Notes: generated by a model not told the origin, from the letters alone. A stretch of 64,000 nt of DNA from UBA2991 sp965221735 (GCA_965221735.1 OZ244910.1:806001-870000), one strand, 5' to 3'; shown: positions 43,136 through 52,322, counted from the first letter of the stretch. Numbers and translations are program-made.

Positions 43136-44529
43136 CCCCGATACTGGATCTTCGCCCCGACGCGGTCCTTGTTCAGCCGCTTGTTCAGGTGCAGCCCCTC
43201 AAGGATGAACTCGGTGCCGGCGGCTACCTCGCCGGGCGAACCGGCCTCGACGATCTGGAGCGCCTCGTCCAGGCCCTCGATGGTGTTCAACAGTCCCTTG
43301 TAGTCCTCGCTTGAGGTCATCTCCCCGACCTCGACGGAGATGCCCGCCTTGAAGCGCGTCACGATCGGCTCGAGGTCCGCGAGGTTGTAGAGCCGGTTGA
43401 ACACGGCCACGACCGCGCCCTGGATCAGCTTCTCGATGATCTGGTCCTCGCGGCCGTCCTCGATCGTCTCCAGCTCCACCTTGCCGCTCAGCGTGGGCAC
43501 GACGAAGGGCAGGTCGCTCACGCGCGGAACGGCCTCTTCCTCGCCGTTCACGATCGCTCGCCGCAGCGAGTTCGCGAGCATGCTCTCGTAGTTCGCGATG
43601 CTCGCCCGCACGCTCACGCCCGAGCGCTGGTTCACGTCGGGGCTGCGCCGCGCAAGCCGGGTGATCTCCGCGATGATCTCCTTCATGTAGGAGGGTACGG
43701 AGACGCTGAAGTCGGCCGGTACCGGATGGTGCTCCGCCTCGACGATGTCGATCTCGTGCTCGATCCGCTGGGGGTAGTGCGTCCGCACCTGCGCCCCGTA
43801 GCGGTCCTTCAGCGGCGTGATGATGCGTCCCCGGTTCGTGTAGTCCTCGGGGTTCGCGCTCGCAACGACGAACACGTCCAGCGGCAGCCGCACGCGGTAG
43901 CCCCGGATCTGGACGTCGCGCTCCTCCATGATGTTCAGCAGGCCGACCTGGATGCGCTCCGCGAGGTCGGGCAGCTCGTTGATGCAGAAGATGCCGTGGT
44001 TCGTGCGCGGCACCAGTCCGTAGTGAATCGTGAGCTCGTCCGAAAGGTAGCGCCCTTCCGCCACCTTGATCGGGTCCACCTCGCCGATGAGGTCGGCGAT
44101 CGTGATGTCGGGCGTCGCCAGCTTCTCGCCGTAGCGCTGGCTCCGGTCGAGCCAGACCAGCGGCGCGTCGTCGCCCTGCTGCTCGAGGATCTGACCGCCC
44201 TGCGTTGTGATCGGGTCGAATGGATCCTCGGGAATCTCGCAGTCCGCCAGCACCGGGTAGGCGTCATCGAGGAGGGCGGTCAGCGAGCGGATGATGCGCG
44301 ACTTCGCCTGTCCCCGCTCGCCCAGGAAGATGATGTCCTGGCCCGCCAGGATCGCGTTCACGATGTGCGGGATGACGGTCTCGTCGTAGCCGTACACGCC
44401 GGGGAACAACTCTTCCCCGGAGCGAATCCGCGCGATCAGGTTCTTGCGCATCTCCTCGCGCACGGGCATGGGCCGGTAGCCCGACTCTCGCAGTTCACCG
44501 ACGGTCCTGGGACGTTCGACTGTACTCAC
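43132..44529 (-). CDS. ChlI/MoxR-like AAA+ ATPase
   Basis: A 465-residue magnesium-chelatase-type ATPase. Walker A is GERGQAKSR near 70, Walker B GIFCINELPDL near 185, followed by ERIQVGLLNIMEERDVQIRG and the sensor stretch ASANPEDYTNRGRIITPLKDRYG. Relatives usually act with a VWA-domain partner to remodel or load metal into other proteins; here the neighbour is a GNAT gene and no VWA gene is present. The leader of about 130 nt back to a TTGACA at 44686-44691 is long for this window. Confidence 0.88.
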   Translation of the reverse strand: MSTVERPRTVGELRESGYRPMPVREEMRKNLIARIRSGEELFPGVYGYDETVIPHIVNAILAGQDIIFLGERGQAKSRIIRSLTALLDDAYPVLADCEIPEDPFDPITTQGGQILEQQGDDAPLVWLDRSQRYGEKLATPDITIADLIGEVDPIKVAEGRYLSDELTIHYGLVPRTNHGIFCINELPDLAERIQVGLLNIMEERDVQIRGYRVRLPLDVFVVASANPEDYTNRGRIITPLKDRYGAQVRTHYPQRIEHEIDIVEAEHHPVPADFSVSVPSYMKEIIAEITRLARRSPDVNQRSGVSVRASIANYESMLANSLRRAIVNGEEEAVPRVSDLPFVVPTLSGKVELETIEDGREDQIIEKLIQGAVVAVFNRLYNLADLEPIVTRFKAGISVEVGEMTSSEDYKGLLNTIEGLDEALQIVEAGSPGEVAAGTEFILEGLHLNKRLNKDRVGAKIQYRG

Positions 44530-44714
44530 TCGCTCGCGCTCCTCCGGGCAGCGGGCACATGCTCCAACACGACAACGACGAAAGGAAGCCGCCGCGCCGC
44601 CCGGGTCCGCCGCATGTCGCGGCGCTCAGACTCACCCGGAACGGTATCCCTACCCTGTGGCGCCCATGATAGGGCGTCGCCCGCCTGTCAACCACGGGCG
44701 GCCTTGCGGCCCGG

Positions 44715-45428
44715 TTACGCTCCGGTGAACAGGTCCAGCTGCTCGCCGGTCTCCGAGGTCAGCTCCTCGACCAGGTCCGGCCCGTCGTTGCGCACGCTGT
44801 TCACCCGCTGCGAGACGGGACGCACCACCAGGTAGTCCTCGGGCGCCGGCCCCAGCATCGCCTTCAGCTCCTCCGGCTCGCGCTCGCCCCCGAAGATCCA
44901 CTCGTCGATGCGATCCTCCGGCAGGATCACCGGCATCCTGTCGTGGATGCGGGACGCGAGTTCGTTCGGCGGGCAGGTCAGGATGGTGAAGGTCGCTTCC
45001 CAGCTCTCGGGCGTGGGGCGCCACCATTCGTACAGCCCGGCGAAGGCCAGCAGCTCCCCATTCGGGCGGTGGAACCAGAACGGCTGGCGATTCTCCTTCG
45101 TCCCCACCCATTCGTAGTACCCGTCCGCGGGCACGATGCAGCGACGCTTGCGGAACGCCTCCCGGTAGAGCGGCCGCGTCTCGACGCCCTCGACGCGCGC
45201 GTTGATGCCCCGCGCCGCCTGCTTCCGGTCCTTGGACCCGTACTTCACGAGCCCCCACCGTGCCGGCAACAGCTCCCGGTCCTCCCGCCGCATCCGCATG
45301 ACGAAGTGCTCGTCCGTCGGCGCGATGTTGAACCGCGCCTGGATCGGCGGCAGCTCCCCCGACCCCACCCCGAACGCCACCGCCACCGCTTCGACATCGT
45401 CCACCGTCATCGTGAACCGCCCGCACAT
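44715..45428 (-). CDS. SRAP-domain abasic-site protein (HMCES/YedK)
   Basis: A 237-residue SRAP protein forming a thiazolidine crosslink with abasic sites in single-stranded DNA. The catalytic Cys is residue 2 (MCGRFT); ARFNIAPT, PADGYYEW and IHDRMPVIL supply the other conserved active-site residues. Cys2 must follow the initiator Met, so the ATG at 45428 is the only sensible start, and it lies 6 nt after a -10 box. Ends with a Gln/Leu/Asp tail like a clamp-type peptide (GEQLDLF), possibly binding the sliding clamp. Confidence 0.92.
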   Translation of the reverse strand: MCGRFTMTVDDVEAVAVAFGVGSGELPPIQARFNIAPTDEHFVMRMRREDRELLPARWGLVKYGSKDRKQAARGINARVEGVETRPLYREAFRKRRCIVPADGYYEWVGTKENRQPFWFHRPNGELLAFAGLYEWWRPTPESWEATFTILTCPPNELASRIHDRMPVILPEDRIDEWIFGGEREPEELKAMLGPAPEDYLVVRPVSQRVNSVRNDGPDLVEELTSETGEQLDLFTGA

Positions 45429-45434
45429 GCCGCA

Positions 45435-45440
45435 AGCATA
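45435..45440 (-). promoter_or_regulatory. -10 box TATGCT, leaderless start
   Basis: TATGCT (45440-45435) ends 6 nt before the ATG at 45428, a start independently fixed by the catalytic Cys2 of SRAP. Confidence 0.68.
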
Positions 45441-45502
45441 GGGGACGGCGCCTGGATGGAATGGCGGACTGGTTTGAGAGGGCAAGAAGGGTGGGGTAAG
45501 GG

Positions 45503-45508
45503 TAGAAT
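45503..45508 (+). promoter_or_regulatory. -10 box TAGAAT for vapBC
   Basis: TAGAAT lies 31 nt before the vapB GTG at 45540. Confidence 0.45.
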
Positions 45509-45539
45509 GTGTTGAGGGTTTCTACCCTTGGGGGTTTCG

Positions 45540-45818
45540 GTGAGCCTCAACATCAAGAACGAAGAGACCTGCCGCCTCGCTGAAGAATTTGCCGCGTTGA
45601 TCGGTGAGACCAAGACGGGCGCAATCACGGTGGCCCTCCGGGAGTGCATCGATCGCGAGCGTCACGAGCGTGAGGCGGAGGCGCGCCTCGCGGGGATGCG
45701 CGCTATCGCGAAAGAGATAGCAGCCCTGCCGGATATTGGCCCGCCTCTCGCCGATGGCGAGGAACTCTCCGTCACCCACGGCGACTACCTGTACGACGAG
45801 CACGGCCTGCCGAGGTGA
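45540..45818 (+). CDS. vapB: VapB-type antitoxin (Rv0623 family)
   Basis: A 92-residue antitoxin. The N-terminal SLNIKNEETCRLAEEFA is the DNA-binding half of the PSK-transcription-factor family and the C-terminal GDYLYDEHGLPR is the toxin-binding tail. It would neutralise VapC and repress its own promoter. GTG start at 45540; a TTG 12 nt upstream is the alternative. The stop overlaps vapC (GTGA). Confidence 0.88.
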   Translation: MSLNIKNEETCRLAEEFAALIGETKTGAITVALRECIDRERHEREAEARLAGMRAIAKEIAALPDIGPPLADGEELSVTHGDYLYDEHGLPR

Positions 45819-46201
45819 TCATCGATACGTCGGCTGTCGTGGCGATCCTGTTCGACGAGCCGGAGGCCGAGAGCTTCCAGCAGCGCATTGCCTTCACTGC
45901 CCCTTGTCGGATGTCGGCCGTCAGTTATTTCGAGGCGGCGATGGTCGTGGAGGGCCGCAGGGGCGCCGCCGCAGCACGCCGCTTCGACATCTACCTGGAG
46001 AGGGCGTCCGTAGAGCTCGTGTCGGTCACAGTCGAGCACGCCCGCGCCGCCCGCGACGCCTGGCGTCGATACGGCAGGGGAAACCACCCCGCTGCCCTCA
46101 ACTTTGGCGACTGCTTCGCCTACGCCCTCGCCGAGACCGCCGGCGAGCCGCTCCTCTACAAGGGCGACGACTTCGCGCTCACCGACATCGAACGCGCCTG
46201 A
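45815..46201 (+). CDS. vapC: VapC toxin, PIN-domain ribonuclease
   Basis: A 128-residue PIN nuclease. Acidic residues expected at the metal site are present: Asp4 in MIIDTSA, Glu in YFEAAMV near 40, Asp in NFGDCFAYALA near 98 and Asp in KGDDF near 117. VapC toxins cut tRNA or rRNA. GTG start overlapping vapB. Together they form a complete type II module between SRAP and the BCKDH operon. Confidence 0.9.
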   Translation: MIIDTSAVVAILFDEPEAESFQQRIAFTAPCRMSAVSYFEAAMVVEGRRGAAAARRFDIYLERASVELVSVTVEHARAARDAWRRYGRGNHPAALNFGDCFAYALAETAGEPLLYKGDDFALTDIERA

Positions 46202-46270
46202 CCTCCCCAACAGCCCACAGCCCCCATGACACCACCCTGCTAGCATGGATTCGGAAGGAATCCGCGCACG

Positions 46271-47302
46271 ATGACCGCCAGCCACACACGCGTCCCACGC
46301 TCCAGCGAGATGCTGGACGACTACCTCCTCAGCGAAGAGCAGCTCGAGGCCATCTACCGCTACATGCTCCTCTCGCGGCGGCTTGAGGAGCGCATGATGA
46401 CCCTGAACCGCCAGGGACGGGCCGACTTCGTCATTGCCGGCGCCGGACAAGAAGCGGCGCAGGTGGGAGCCGGCATGGCCCTCAAGGCCGGCGTCGACTA
46501 CGCCGCCCCCTACTACCGCGACCTCGGAGTCATGCTCGTGCTCGGCATGACCGCCCGCGAGGCGATGCTCAACGCCCTCGGCAAGCTCGCCGACCCCAAC
46601 TCCTTCGGCCGCCAGATGCCGTCGCACTGGGGCAGTGGAAGGCGACGGGTGCTCACGCAGTCCAGCGTCGTCGCGACACAGCTGGTGCACGCCGTCGGCG
46701 TCGCCCTCGGGGCGAAGATGCGCAACGACCCGATCGTCGCCTTCGCCAGCTGTGGCGAGGGCAGCACCAGCCGCGGGGACTTCCACGAGGCGCTCAACTT
46801 CGCCGCGATCCACAAGCTCCCCGTCATCTTCTTCGTCGAGAACAACGGCTACGCCATCTCCGAGCGAACGGAGAAAGAGATGCCCGTCCCCCACGTCGCC
46901 GACCGCGCCTCCGCCTACGGCATCCAGAGCGCCGTCGTCGACGGCCTCGACGCGATCGCCGTCTACCAGACGGTGCGCCCGGCCGTCGACCAGGCGCGGC
47001 GCGGCGCCGGCCCCTTCCTTATCGAGGCCAAGTGCTTCCGCATGTGGGCGCACTCCAGCGACGACGACCACCGGCGCTACCGCCCTCGCGAGGAGCTGGA
47101 GAACTGGGCCAGCCGCGATCCCATCGCCCTGTTCCGCAACCGTGTCGAGGAGGACTGCCTCTTCCCGCCCGAGGACCTCGACGCCATCGACTCGGGGGTC
47201 GAGGTCGAGGTGCGCGCTGCTGCCAGGTGGGCCCTCGACCAGCCCGATCCCGTGCCCGAGGACATGTACGGCTTCGTCTACAGGGAGGGCGACGATGGCT
47301 GA
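46271..47302 (+). CDS. bkdA: 2-oxoisovalerate (branched-chain) dehydrogenase E1, alpha subunit
   Basis: A 343-residue E1-alpha of the branched-chain type: YAAPYYRDLGVMLVLGM, RQMPSHWGS, the ThDP motif GEGSTSRGDFHEALNFAAI with ENNGYAIS and the phospho-loop AHSSDDDHRRYR. The last motif and PYYRD separate it from pdhA at 38556. GGAAGGA precedes the ATG and TAGCAT at 46241-46246 is a likely -10. It overlaps bkdB by 8 nt. Confidence 0.9.
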   Translation: MTASHTRVPRSSEMLDDYLLSEEQLEAIYRYMLLSRRLEERMMTLNRQGRADFVIAGAGQEAAQVGAGMALKAGVDYAAPYYRDLGVMLVLGMTAREAMLNALGKLADPNSFGRQMPSHWGSGRRRVLTQSSVVATQLVHAVGVALGAKMRNDPIVAFASCGEGSTSRGDFHEALNFAAIHKLPVIFFVENNGYAISERTEKEMPVPHVADRASAYGIQSAVVDGLDAIAVYQTVRPAVDQARRGAGPFLIEAKCFRMWAHSSDDDHRRYRPREELENWASRDPIALFRNRVEEDCLFPPEDLDAIDSGVEVEVRAAARWALDQPDPVPEDMYGFVYREGDDG

Positions 47303-48272
47303 GGTCAGCGTGCTCGAAGCCGTCCGCGAGACGCTCGACGAGGTGCTCGGCGCCGATGAGCGCGTGTTCCTGCTGGGTGAGGACCTCGAGGCGGGGGGCG
47401 TGTTCCGCGCCACCGATGGCCTCTCGGCGAAGTACCCGGGCCGCGTCCTCGATGCGCCCCTCGCCGAGTCCTCCATCATCGGCATCACCATCGGCGCCGC
47501 CCACTACGGCCAGCGCCCCATCGCCGAGATCCAGTTCGCCGACTTCATTCACGCCGGCTTCGATCAGCTCTGCAGCGAGGCCTCCCGCTGGTCGTGGCGC
47601 ACCCGTGGCGAGCAGTACCTGCCGATGGTGGTGCGCACGCCCTGGGGCGGCGGCGTCCACGGCGGCCAGCACCACTCCCAGAGCATCGAGGCGTACTACG
47701 CGCACATGCCCGGCATCAAGGTCGTTGCGCCCTCGTTCCCCGCCGACTACCGCTCCCTCCTGAAGGCCGCCATCGCCGACCCCAACCCCGTGCTCTTCCT
47801 CGAGCACAAGCGCACCTACCGGCTGATCCGCCAGGAGGTCGAGGGCGCCCCCGCCGAGGATCGCATCGGCAAGTCGCGCGTCACCCGCCGCGGCGACGAC
47901 CTGACGGTGTTCGCCTACGGCCTCATGCTGCACGAGTCGCTCGCCGCCGCCGAAGAGCTTGCCGGCGAGGGAATCGAGTGCACGGTCGTCGACCTGCTCA
48001 CGCTCAACCCGCTCGACCGGGAGACCATCCTCGAAGCGGCGCGCGCAACCGGAAAGGTGCTCATCGTCCACGAGGACACGCTGACCGGCGGGCTTGGCGG
48101 CGAGATCGCCGGCATCGTCGCCGAGCATGCCTTCGAGGACCTCGACGCGCCCATCCGGCGCCTCGCCGGCCCCGACATTCCCCCCATCCCCTTCCACGAG
48201 GCGATGGAGACGGCCTTCATGCCCGACCGCACGAAGATCGCCGCCGCCGCCCGCGACCTGGCGGCCTACTGA
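47295..48272 (+). CDS. bkdB: 2-oxoisovalerate dehydrogenase E1, beta subunit
   Basis: A 325-residue E1-beta: GEDLEAGGVFRATDGL, DAPLAESSIIGITIGAA, GGGVHGGQHHSQSIEAY, and LFLEHKRTYRLIR. Pairs with bkdA. ATG at 47295 inside the end of bkdA; the TGA shares bases with the next ATG (TGATG). Confidence 0.92.
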   Translation: MAEVSVLEAVRETLDEVLGADERVFLLGEDLEAGGVFRATDGLSAKYPGRVLDAPLAESSIIGITIGAAHYGQRPIAEIQFADFIHAGFDQLCSEASRWSWRTRGEQYLPMVVRTPWGGGVHGGQHHSQSIEAYYAHMPGIKVVAPSFPADYRSLLKAAIADPNPVLFLEHKRTYRLIRQEVEGAPAEDRIGKSRVTRRGDDLTVFAYGLMLHESLAAAEELAGEGIECTVVDLLTLNPLDRETILEAARATGKVLIVHEDTLTGGLGGEIAGIVAEHAFEDLDAPIRRLAGPDIPPIPFHEAMETAFMPDRTKIAAAARDLAAY

Positions 48273-49510
48273 TGGCCACCGTCACCATGCCGCAGCTCGG
48301 CGAGAGCGTGACCGAGGGCACCGTCCTCCAGTGGCTGAAGCAGCCCGGCGACAGCGTCGCCCTCGACGAATCCCTCTGCGAGATCGAAACCGAAAAGGTC
48401 GCGGCCGAGCTGCCATCCCCCTTCGAGGGCACCCTCGGCGAGATATTCGTGCCCGAGGGCGAGACCATCGACGTCGACGCCCCGCTCTGCACTATCGTCG
48501 AGGCCGCCTCGGCCACCCCCGAGGCCGCCCCCGCCGTTGTCGCCGAGCCCGTCTCTGCCGAAGCCAACGGGCAGACGCCCGTCGCCGACGAGAGCCGCGC
48601 GGGCGTCTACTCCCCGGTCGTGCAGCGACTCGCCGCCAAGCACGACATCGACCTCGCCGCCATCGCTGGCAGCGGCCGGGGCGGTCGCGTGACCCGCAAG
48701 GACGTGCAGGCCCTCATCGACGAGCGTGAGCGCGAAGCCGCCGCTGCGGACGGTATCCCGCCTGCGGCGGCGCGCCTCCCCCTTCCCGATGGCGAGGTCG
48801 TTCCCCCACCCGAGGTGGCGACCGTGGCAGCCTCCGACGCCTACGACGTCGTCCCCCTCTCCCCCACGCGCCGCAAGATCGGCGAGAACATGGCGCGCTC
48901 CACCGCGGAGGCGCCCCAGGCATGGATGATGGTCGAGGCCGATGTCTCCGGGCTCGTCGACCTGCGCGCCCGCGAACGTGAGCGGTTCGCGGGCGTCGAC
49001 CTGACCTACCTGCCCTACTTCGCCTCCACCGTCGCCCACACCCTCACCGACTTCCCCGAGCTGAACGCTCGCTGGCACGGCGACGAGCTGCGCCGTTACC
49101 GCCGCGTGAACCTCGGCATCGCCATCGCCACCGAGCGCGGCCTCGTCGTCCCCGTCGTGCCCAACGCCCGCGACCTGAGCGTCGCCGGCCTTGCCCGCCG
49201 TATCGACGACCTCGTTGCGCGCGCGCATGCCGGCAAGCTTCGCATCGAGGACATGGAAGCCGGCACCTTCACGGTGAATAACACGGGCGCCTTCGGCTCG
49301 ATCGCCTCGAATCCGATCGTGAACCACCCGCAGATCGGCATCGTCACGATGGAGCGGGTCGTCCGCAGGCCCGTCGTCGTCGAAGGCAACGCCATCGCCA
49401 TTCGTTCCGTGATGAACGTCGCCCTCAGCTTCGACCATCGCGCCCTCGACGGCGCCGAGGCAGGCGCCTTCCTCGCTGCCCTCAAGGAGCGGCTCGAGGC
49501 GCTGAGCTAG
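48272..49510 (+). CDS. bkdC: Dihydrolipoyl acyltransferase E2 of the branched-chain complex
   Basis: A 412-residue E2: one lipoyl domain (Lys in IETEKVAAELPSPF near 43), Ala/Pro linker, E1/E3-binding domain (YSPVVQRLAAKHDIDL near 112) and acyltransferase domain ending SFDHRALDGAEAGAF. The E3 lipoamide dehydrogenase is not in the window. With the amino-acid dehydrogenase at 31572 it would carry branched-chain amino acids to acyl-CoAs. Confidence 0.92.
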   Translation: MATVTMPQLGESVTEGTVLQWLKQPGDSVALDESLCEIETEKVAAELPSPFEGTLGEIFVPEGETIDVDAPLCTIVEAASATPEAAPAVVAEPVSAEANGQTPVADESRAGVYSPVVQRLAAKHDIDLAAIAGSGRGGRVTRKDVQALIDEREREAAAADGIPPAAARLPLPDGEVVPPPEVATVAASDAYDVVPLSPTRRKIGENMARSTAEAPQAWMMVEADVSGLVDLRARERERFAGVDLTYLPYFASTVAHTLTDFPELNARWHGDELRRYRRVNLGIAIATERGLVVPVVPNARDLSVAGLARRIDDLVARAHAGKLRIEDMEAGTFTVNNTGAFGSIASNPIVNHPQIGIVTMERVVRRPVVVEGNAIAIRSVMNVALSFDHRALDGAEAGAFLAALKERLEALS

Positions 49511-49514
49511 GCGC

Positions 49515-50384
49515 CTAGACCAGCCAGCGGTGCGGCCGCGAGCGCAGCTCCCCGAGCCCCAGCTCCTCGCAGAATGCCCGCCACGGCTCCCGCGGTACGC
49601 CCAGCCACTCGAGGTCAGCGAAGGTCTGCGGGATGGGCGCGTCTTTCCGGAGCGTCGCCAGTTCCTTGAACAGCGCCGCCTCCTCGCGACCCTCCCGTAG
49701 CGACCTCGCCAGGCGGCCCGCCCCGCGCGGCTGCACCGCCCAGTCCCCGTGCGCCTCCGGGATCGCCTCCAGGTGAAGGTAGTGCGCGAGCACCGTCGCT
49801 GTGGACTTCGCCCCCCACCCCGGCAGCCCCGGGAAGCCGTCGGCTGCGTCGCCGACCAGCGCCAGGTAGTCGGGGATCGACTCCGGCCCGACGCCGAACT
49901 TCTTGCGCACGCCCTCGGCGTTCGTCATCACGTCCTTGCGCCGGTCGAGCATGACCACGTGGTTGCCGTCGACGCACTGCGCCAGGTCCTTGTCGGGCGA
50001 GGCGAGGATCACCTGCTCGGCCTCGTCCGCGAAGCGCGCCACACCCGAGGCCATCCCGTCGTCCGCCTCGAACTCCCGCATCCGCCAGACGGTCACGCCC
50101 AGCGCTTCGAGCGCGTCCTCTGCCAGGGGGAACTGCGCCAGCAGGTCCTCGGGCACGCCCGCGTCCGTCTTGTAGCCGGCGTACAGCTCGTTCCGGAACG
50201 AGTGCACGACGGTATCCGTCGCCGCCGCGATGGCCAGCGGCTCCTGCTCCCGCAGGAGCGCCAGCGTGCTCGCCGCGATGCCCGCGACCGCGCCCACCTG
50301 CCGCCCGTCCGGCGCGGTCCGCGGCGGCGCGCCGAAGTACGAGCGGAACAGCTCGTAGGTCGCGTCGAGCAGGACGAGCCGCAC
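49515..50384 (-). CDS. 5'-3' exonuclease (Pol I N-terminal/FEN-like)
   Basis: A 289-residue stand-alone nuclease of the 5'-nuclease superfamily. LLDATYELFRSYF at the start, TDTVVHSFRNELYAGYKTD, EADDGMASGVA and ASPDKDLAQCV give the acidic metal residues; GDAADGFPGLPGWGAKS is the helix-hairpin-helix. It could process Okazaki fragments or flaps. It lacks the C-terminal polymerase domain. Convergent with bkdC (4 nt apart). Confidence 0.88.
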   Translation of the reverse strand: MRLVLLDATYELFRSYFGAPPRTAPDGRQVGAVAGIAASTLALLREQEPLAIAAATDTVVHSFRNELYAGYKTDAGVPEDLLAQFPLAEDALEALGVTVWRMREFEADDGMASGVARFADEAEQVILASPDKDLAQCVDGNHVVMLDRRKDVMTNAEGVRKKFGVGPESIPDYLALVGDAADGFPGLPGWGAKSTATVLAHYLHLEAIPEAHGDWAVQPRGAGRLARSLREGREEAALFKELATLRKDAPIPQTFADLEWLGVPREPWRAFCEELGLGELRSRPHRWLV

Positions 50385-50396
50385 GGCTCCGCCCCC

Positions 50397-50912
50397 TTAC
50401 CGCTGGTAGACGATGTCGTCCGTCGAGTGCTGCCCCTGCGTGAAGGCGGGCGCTCCCGGCCACGTCTCCGTCACCGGGTCGAACCGCGTGTAGTCGTGCA
50501 CGACCGTCCGCCGCAGGATGCGCCACTCCCCGTCGCGCCGCTCGAAGCGGTCGACGTAGCGCCCGCCCCAGAGGAAGTCCACATCGACCTTTCCCTCGTC
50601 GCCGGGGATGCGGTGCCTCGCCAGGCAGTACGACTCGCACCAGGCGAAGTCGCCCTCCACATCGATGATCACGTTGCCCACGCGGTGCTGCGTGAACCGG
50701 TAGGCCCCCAGGCCGTTCGGCGCATTCGCGGCGAACGCCTCGGGGGTGGTGTCGTCGCCGTAGCGAAGGACGGCGTCGGGGTGGAAGCAGCTCTTGAGCA
50801 GCTCGGGGTCGATGCGGTCGATGGCGCGTGCGTAGAGCATGAGCACGCGCGTGATGTCGCGTTCGGCAATGAGCGTGTCGAGTGTGACCGGGCTGGCAGT
50901 CTCCGTGGCCAT
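50397..50912 (-). CDS. SnoaL-like (NTF2-fold) protein
   Basis: A 171-residue NTF2-superfamily protein of the SnoaL_4 type: IAERDITRVLMLYARAIDRID, FHPDAVLRYGDDTT and RYVDRFERRDGEWRILRR. Members are dehydratases, isomerases or dioxygenase beta-like units; no substrate can be given. GGGAG precedes the ATG, and TAGAAT (50947-50942) is a likely -10 upstream. Confidence 0.82.
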   Translation of the reverse strand: MATETASPVTLDTLIAERDITRVLMLYARAIDRIDPELLKSCFHPDAVLRYGDDTTPEAFAANAPNGLGAYRFTQHRVGNVIIDVEGDFAWCESYCLARHRIPGDEGKVDVDFLWGGRYVDRFERRDGEWRILRRTVVHDYTRFDPVTETWPGAPAFTQGQHSTDDIVYQR

Positions 50913-50941
50913 GGGGCGTCTCCCGTCGCGAGGGTGGCGTG

Positions 50942-50947
50942 ATTCTA
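50942..50947 (-). promoter_or_regulatory. -10 box TAGAAT for the SnoaL gene
   Basis: TAGAAT (50947-50942) lies 29 nt before the ATG at 50912. Confidence 0.45.
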
Positions 50948-50964
50948 GCGCCCGCCCGCGGAAG

Positions 50965-52314
50965 TTACGCCAGTCGCTCCTGGAAGGTCAGGCGCCGCAC
51001 AAGGGGCCATCGCCTGTACCAGATGGGCCCGGTTGGGTGGCTGGGCGGCCCCGCCATCGCGAAGAAGATAGTCCCCAGCCCGGCGATAACGGCCAGCACG
51101 GTGAAGCCGCGCTCGTAGTCGCCGAACGCGTCCGCCATCGCCCCGGCGATGATCGGGCCCGACATCATCCCGAACATCACGATCAGGGAGGAGAATCCCA
51201 TGATCTTCCCGAAATCCCGGCGGCCGAAATAGTCCGCCCGCAACGCCTGCTGCATCGGTCCTCGCGTTCCCCAGGCGATGCCGTTCACCATGGCGAACAG
51301 CGCGATCATCCAGAAGCCCACGGAGTACGTCACCAGCAGAAGCGCGACGACGTGCCCGACCATGCAGCCCACCAGGATCAGCCGTTTGTTCAGCCGATCC
51401 CCGAGGTAGCCGCCGCCCACCTGTCCCACGAACTGGAAGGCCGTCATCAGGAGCACGATCAGGCTCGACGTAAAGGCCGAATACCCGAGGTTCTCCAGGT
51501 GCAGCACGAGGTGGACCATGAACGCCCCGATGATGAGGACGGCCGCCCCGTGTCCGATCGAGATGAACCAGAAGCTCGGACTGCGCAACGCCTCGCCCGT
51601 CGTAAAGTCCTCGTTGGCCGGGATCACCACTGGACCGCTCCCCGGCGCCGGCCTTGCGGGCGCTTCCGGGACCGGTTCGCCGTCGATCGTTTCGCCCATA
51701 TCCTCGGGCCGGTGGTGGATGAAACTGGCGACGATCTGACCCACGATGAAGATGACGACTCCCGCCACCAGGGAAGTGGCCCGCCAGCCGAACTCGTCCA
51801 TCGCGAGCACGACCAGGAAGACGAGCAGGCCTCCCACCGAGAAGCCCGCCGACATCAACCCCAGCGCCATCGACCGCTTTCGCTCGAACCAGTTGACGAC
51901 GGCCACGACAAGCGTCACGAAGCCGGCCATGCTCGCCCCGACGGCGATCAGGAAATACGTCAGGAAGAACGTCGTGACCGAGTCGACGAAGCTGAAGAGC
52001 ACGAACCCGAGGCCCGTGGTCGCGATGCCGATGCGGATCATGATCCGTGGACCGAAGCGGTCGATCGCCCATCCCTGGATCGGTCCCAGCACCCCGCTCT
52101 CGATGCGCGTCATCGCAAACGCGAGCGAGAAGGTCGTCTTGCTCCACTTGAACTCTTCCTCCAGGCGCTCTACATAAAAGCCAAACGCGTGGAACATGAA
52201 CAGGCCGAGCGTGGTCTGGATCAGGAAGCCGCCCGCGACCATCCACCAGCCATGGAAGACTCGTTCCCGAAGAGAATCGAACTGTTCTTGAACAGGCGTG
52301 AGCAACGGGGGCAC
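50965..52314 (-). CDS. MFS transporter, monocarboxylate/oxalate-type
   Basis: A 449-residue major facilitator with twelve apparent membrane helices and a hydrophilic centre near 205-245. The A-type motif DRFGPR near 85 and RADYFGRRDFGKIMG in the second half fit the OFA/monocarboxylate-like group. Substrate is not known. Starts at a GTG 8 nt after TATCTT. Divergent from a LivJ-like binding-protein gene. Confidence 0.85.
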   Translation of the reverse strand: MPPLLTPVQEQFDSLRERVFHGWWMVAGGFLIQTTLGLFMFHAFGFYVERLEEEFKWSKTTFSLAFAMTRIESGVLGPIQGWAIDRFGPRIMIRIGIATTGLGFVLFSFVDSVTTFFLTYFLIAVGASMAGFVTLVVAVVNWFERKRSMALGLMSAGFSVGGLLVFLVVLAMDEFGWRATSLVAGVVIFIVGQIVASFIHHRPEDMGETIDGEPVPEAPARPAPGSGPVVIPANEDFTTGEALRSPSFWFISIGHGAAVLIIGAFMVHLVLHLENLGYSAFTSSLIVLLMTAFQFVGQVGGGYLGDRLNKRLILVGCMVGHVVALLLVTYSVGFWMIALFAMVNGIAWGTRGPMQQALRADYFGRRDFGKIMGFSSLIVMFGMMSGPIIAGAMADAFGDYERGFTVLAVIAGLGTIFFAMAGPPSHPTGPIWYRRWPLVRRLTFQERLA

Positions 52315-52322
52315 GGCTCCAC

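Noticed and set aside
44666..44691. TTGACA/TATCAT promoter for the AAA+ gene
   Set aside because: The -35 is perfect but the spacer is only 14 nt, so I did not call it as a promoter.
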